Below, piece after piece: positions 61,263 through 64,000 of a stretch of DNA of 64,000 nucleotides (position 1 is the stretch's first letter; each line of letters opens with the position of its first letter). The notes under the pieces were generated by a model. That model was not told the origin of the DNA and did no database searches. It saw nothing but the letters and a program-made list of their open reading frames with translations. A program made the translations under genes and the position numbers. This DNA is from Benincasa hispida (taxonomy: Eukaryota; Streptophyta; Magnoliopsida; Cucurbitales; Cucurbitaceae), in assembly GCF_009727055.1 (NCBI RefSeq), contig NC_052360.1, forward strand, positions 65,270,145 to 65,334,144, written 5' to 3'.

Positions 61263-62646
61263 GTACAATTTACATGTTCAATAAGATATGATTCTGATCA
61301 TTCATGTAGAGACATATGAGTGGGGGCGTTCTATACAAAAGAGTTTGTATAAGATCGAACCACGAAATAAATAGTCTCATTATATAACGCCGTTAATAAT
61401 AGAGACTTACATTTCACCAAGATGGCCATAAGTGACATGACTTGAATCTTGAGTGAGTTGTGAACTTCTGCCTATGAAGACGGTTATTTGATTTGCATGG
61501 GTGAGAGTGGTCAGATCACCTACTCAATATGCCTACCGATTTGAGGATTTGTCTGATTAGGGAGCTAGGAACACAACTACACAAGATGGAATTCACTCAT
61601 TCCCTAGTGTCGGGGTAAATAGATGAATTTTTCCCTTAAGGGCTGATTCTGGGGCTTGAATAATGTGGCGCCACACTCTCTCTTGGCCCGAGAGGAGTCT
61701 AGTCATAGTTGGATTATGATTTGTTGTTTATTAGAGGGATCAGTGATACTTAAGGAGTTAGATGTAACTATAGGGGAAAAATGGTAATTTTGGCCCAGTT
61801 GTACTTACGAGTAATTTGTAAAGGGTCATCGTACTATTGACTGGTTGTATCAGTGGACACGGAAATATATTTGTAGTGCGAAAAATGCAGTTTTCGGTCT
61901 TTAGTGGAGTGATCAACAGTTAATAGATGTTGAGTAATTTAATTTAAGGAGTTTAATGAATTATTCAAGTACCATTAGAGTTTCAATCTATAGATTCATA
62001 AAGTCTCCTCTATAGCACAATATGGATTATTTAGAATTAATTTTGGATTAGTTTGAATGCTTCAAATTAATTGAGGGATTAATTATATATGATATAATTA
62101 ATATAATGTATTTGATACATTATAATATAAAATTTATTTTGATAGGAATTAAATATTTGGATATGATTGAAATATTAATTATATGAATTAGATTCATATA
62201 ATTAAATTTAATATAAATTTTCTTTATATTAAATACCATAAATTATTGAGAGTTTTATAACTATAAATTATATTATATTTGATATAATGTAAACTATAGG
62301 TTATGTGTTATATTTGATATAACATATAGTTAAATATATATAATAAGTTAGTTATTATATATATTTTATTTATTTAGTTTAATTTAATTTAATTTAAAAT
62401 TAAAAGGGGGGAGTCATAACTTATCTCCCCTTAATACTCTTAGTTTCAATCGTGGGAAGGGGAGTTTTTTATGAGTGCTTCTTCTTCTTCTTCACAGTGG
62501 TTCTCACAAGAGGTTTGTGTGATTTTCCTAGATGTATTCTTTCAGAAAATTATTCTCTCCCTTTCCCAAAATTAACAGAGCCCACAAGTCTTGTTAATTT
62601 TTTTTTTTTCTCTAATTTAATCTAGGAAGTTTGTTGGCTAACTTCC
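61263..62646 (+). repeat. copia LTR subfamily B, plus orientation, truncated
   Basis: The reverse complement of this stretch matches 1290-2010 ('gtggcgccac', 'cccttaaggg', 'gacatgaatgacc'-like order). It lies head to head with 59770-61262. The start of the LTR (about 330 bp) is missing. Confidence 0.7.
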
Positions 62647-64000
62647 TGATGGATTGCATCATCATGCAGCGGAAGTGACAAGGATCATTAAGCACTTTAA
62701 TTCATTATTTTGGCAGAAACGAAAGTATGCTCTAGTAGAAATTGATGGGTATCAAGTCATACCTTTGTAGTCCTCTTGAAATCTCAATTTTCAGCTGCAA
62801 ATCTCTCCAAAACTTTGTGCAGACACCACAAGATCTTCCCCACTATTCTCTTAGTGCTCTAGTTTGAGTTGTGGGACTCAAAATAAACTGGAATCAAGGG
62901 AACTTGGAGAATAGCTCAGCAGCAACCCACTTGAAGAACTCCTTCTTCAACCAAAATTTTCAGGAAAAATTCTATCAATTGCATGTCTCAAAATTACTCC
63001 AATTTCTTTAATATATTGCAGACCATCATGCAAAGAAGATAGCTGCATGAATTGTAGCTCAATCTTGGAGTAATTGAAGCTAAAGATGTTGGGTTATGGG
63101 TGAGCTATTTGAAGATGATAATGGAAAAACCATTTTCCATTTGTGTATTTTTCTATTTCGAAAATCCAATTTGATTTTAAAATCACATTTGATTTCTAAA
63201 ATAAAAAAATTTATTAATTTTACAAAGTAATTTCATAAATTAATTTTCTAATAAAATTAATAAATAATTAATTTAATATCAATAATATTAAATTATTTTA
63301 CACATTCCACATCATATATTTATCGTATTTGAATATTAATCTTCCAATTTTGTTGTTAATTCTAATTTGAACGTTTCAAATTAACTTATCACGCTACTCT
63401 AGAGCTAATCCATTTCCGAGCTAGTAGGGGACCTCGCGGACCTACAGATCATGGGCTCCAACGATTCGAAAATTAATCGGCTAAATTCATTAGACCGAAC
63501 TAACCCTCTTCGTTAACTAAATGGTCACTCCACTAAAGCCCATAGTTTGAACTCCCTCTCTGTAGATATATTAAGTCCACTCGATGTTACCATGATTAGT
63601 AAGTTTAACCCTTCACAGGTTGTTCGTAATAACGGCTGGGTCGATATCTCTATTTTACCCCGAAATTACCTCTTATTTCTTAAGGTCCCACTCATCCTCT
63701 AATGAACTATTGTTTGTGATCCAATCAACATCTCGAGTCCCTCTGGGCCAGTGAGGAGAGTGGGGCCCCTTGTTCAAGACCCAGAATCAATACTTAGGAA
63801 ACAACCTCTCACTATCCTTAAATAGTGAGTAGGAGTGAATTCCATTTGCACTCTATGTCCCCAGATATCTATCCCGTCTTTACTCCGGGAGGTTATTAAG
63901 CCGGCGTTGTTGGGGGCCAACCCTCACCTATGCAAATCTAAGGATATCCTGAATAAATAGAAGTTCAAGAGTTAGCTCAGGATTGAGGTCAAGTTACCTA
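62647..64000 (-). repeat. copia subfamily A LTR, runs off the window
   Basis: Starts (LTR 3' end on the minus strand) at tgatggattgc, with 'catgcagcggaagtgacaag' as in 54536, and continues co-linear with the other A copies to the window end. Confidence 0.8.

Noticed and set aside
1..64000. A wholly new biological system
   Set aside because: Every region that could be read resolves into a known gene family or a known class of mobile DNA, or is AT-rich spacer. Nothing seen needs a new system to explain it.

Overview
This window is nuclear DNA of a flowering plant. It is AT-rich, has intron-containing genes with GT..AG splice sites, and is dense in LTR retrotransposons, LINE remnants and fold-back elements. 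The protein matches recalled from eudicots, together with the repeat families, suggest a eudicot, possibly a cucurbit. The family-level placement rests on recall of repeat motifs and is only moderately certain. I saw no bacterial or organellar features, CRISPR array, rRNA or tRNA.

Three host genes can be built exon by exon. (1) 10228-14405 (+) is a four-exon GT77 rhamnogalacturonan-II xylosyltransferase of the RGXT/MGP4 type, 355 aa. (2) 26095-35999 (+) is a fourteen-exon Golgi-type GT4 (GT-B) glycosyltransferase, 1037 aa, best matched to Arabidopsis At4g01210. The MGP4 gene is At4g01220 in Arabidopsis, so the pair appears to keep an old gene neighbourhood. (3) 41947-38104 (-) is a two-exon BAG6-type co-chaperone, 1152 aa, with an IQ motif followed by a BAG domain that is split by the intron. 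Its inferred promoter carries a TATA box with two heat-shock-element-like triplets and a G-box just upstream.

The rest is mobile DNA. 1-2348: an LTR of a Ty1/copia-like family. 3288-8826: an internally deleted Ty3/gypsy chromovirus with two ~2 kb LTRs and a matching 5-bp target duplication, inserted into a fold-back repeat. 14.4-18.1 kb: AT-rich spacer with a hairpin MITE and a long-TIR element. 18.1-21.5 kb: a decayed Mutator-like element whose transposase N-terminus runs into a broken plant mobile domain (PMD) gene. 21.5-25.7 kb: spacer with a fold-back element and a possible LTR fragment. The introns of both glycosyltransferase genes hold LINE 3' ends. 44.5-49.2 kb: the 3' half of a Tat-type Ty3/gypsy element, with four different tandem-repeat arrays between integrase and LTR. 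49.2-64 kb: a pile-up of copia LTRs, with a broken gag, a nested foreign LTR, a coding-free LTR-internal-LTR unit with an intact primer-binding site, and a head-to-head inverted LTR pair.

How the genes work together: the two neighbouring glycosyltransferases are both predicted type II membrane proteins of the secretory pathway. RG-II side-chain synthesis is known for the first family; the second has no function I can name. BAG6 is unrelated to them in role. No wholly new system was found. The points most worth checking are the conserved glycosyltransferase pair, the BAG6 heat promoter, the MULE-PMD chimera and the array-bearing Tat element.
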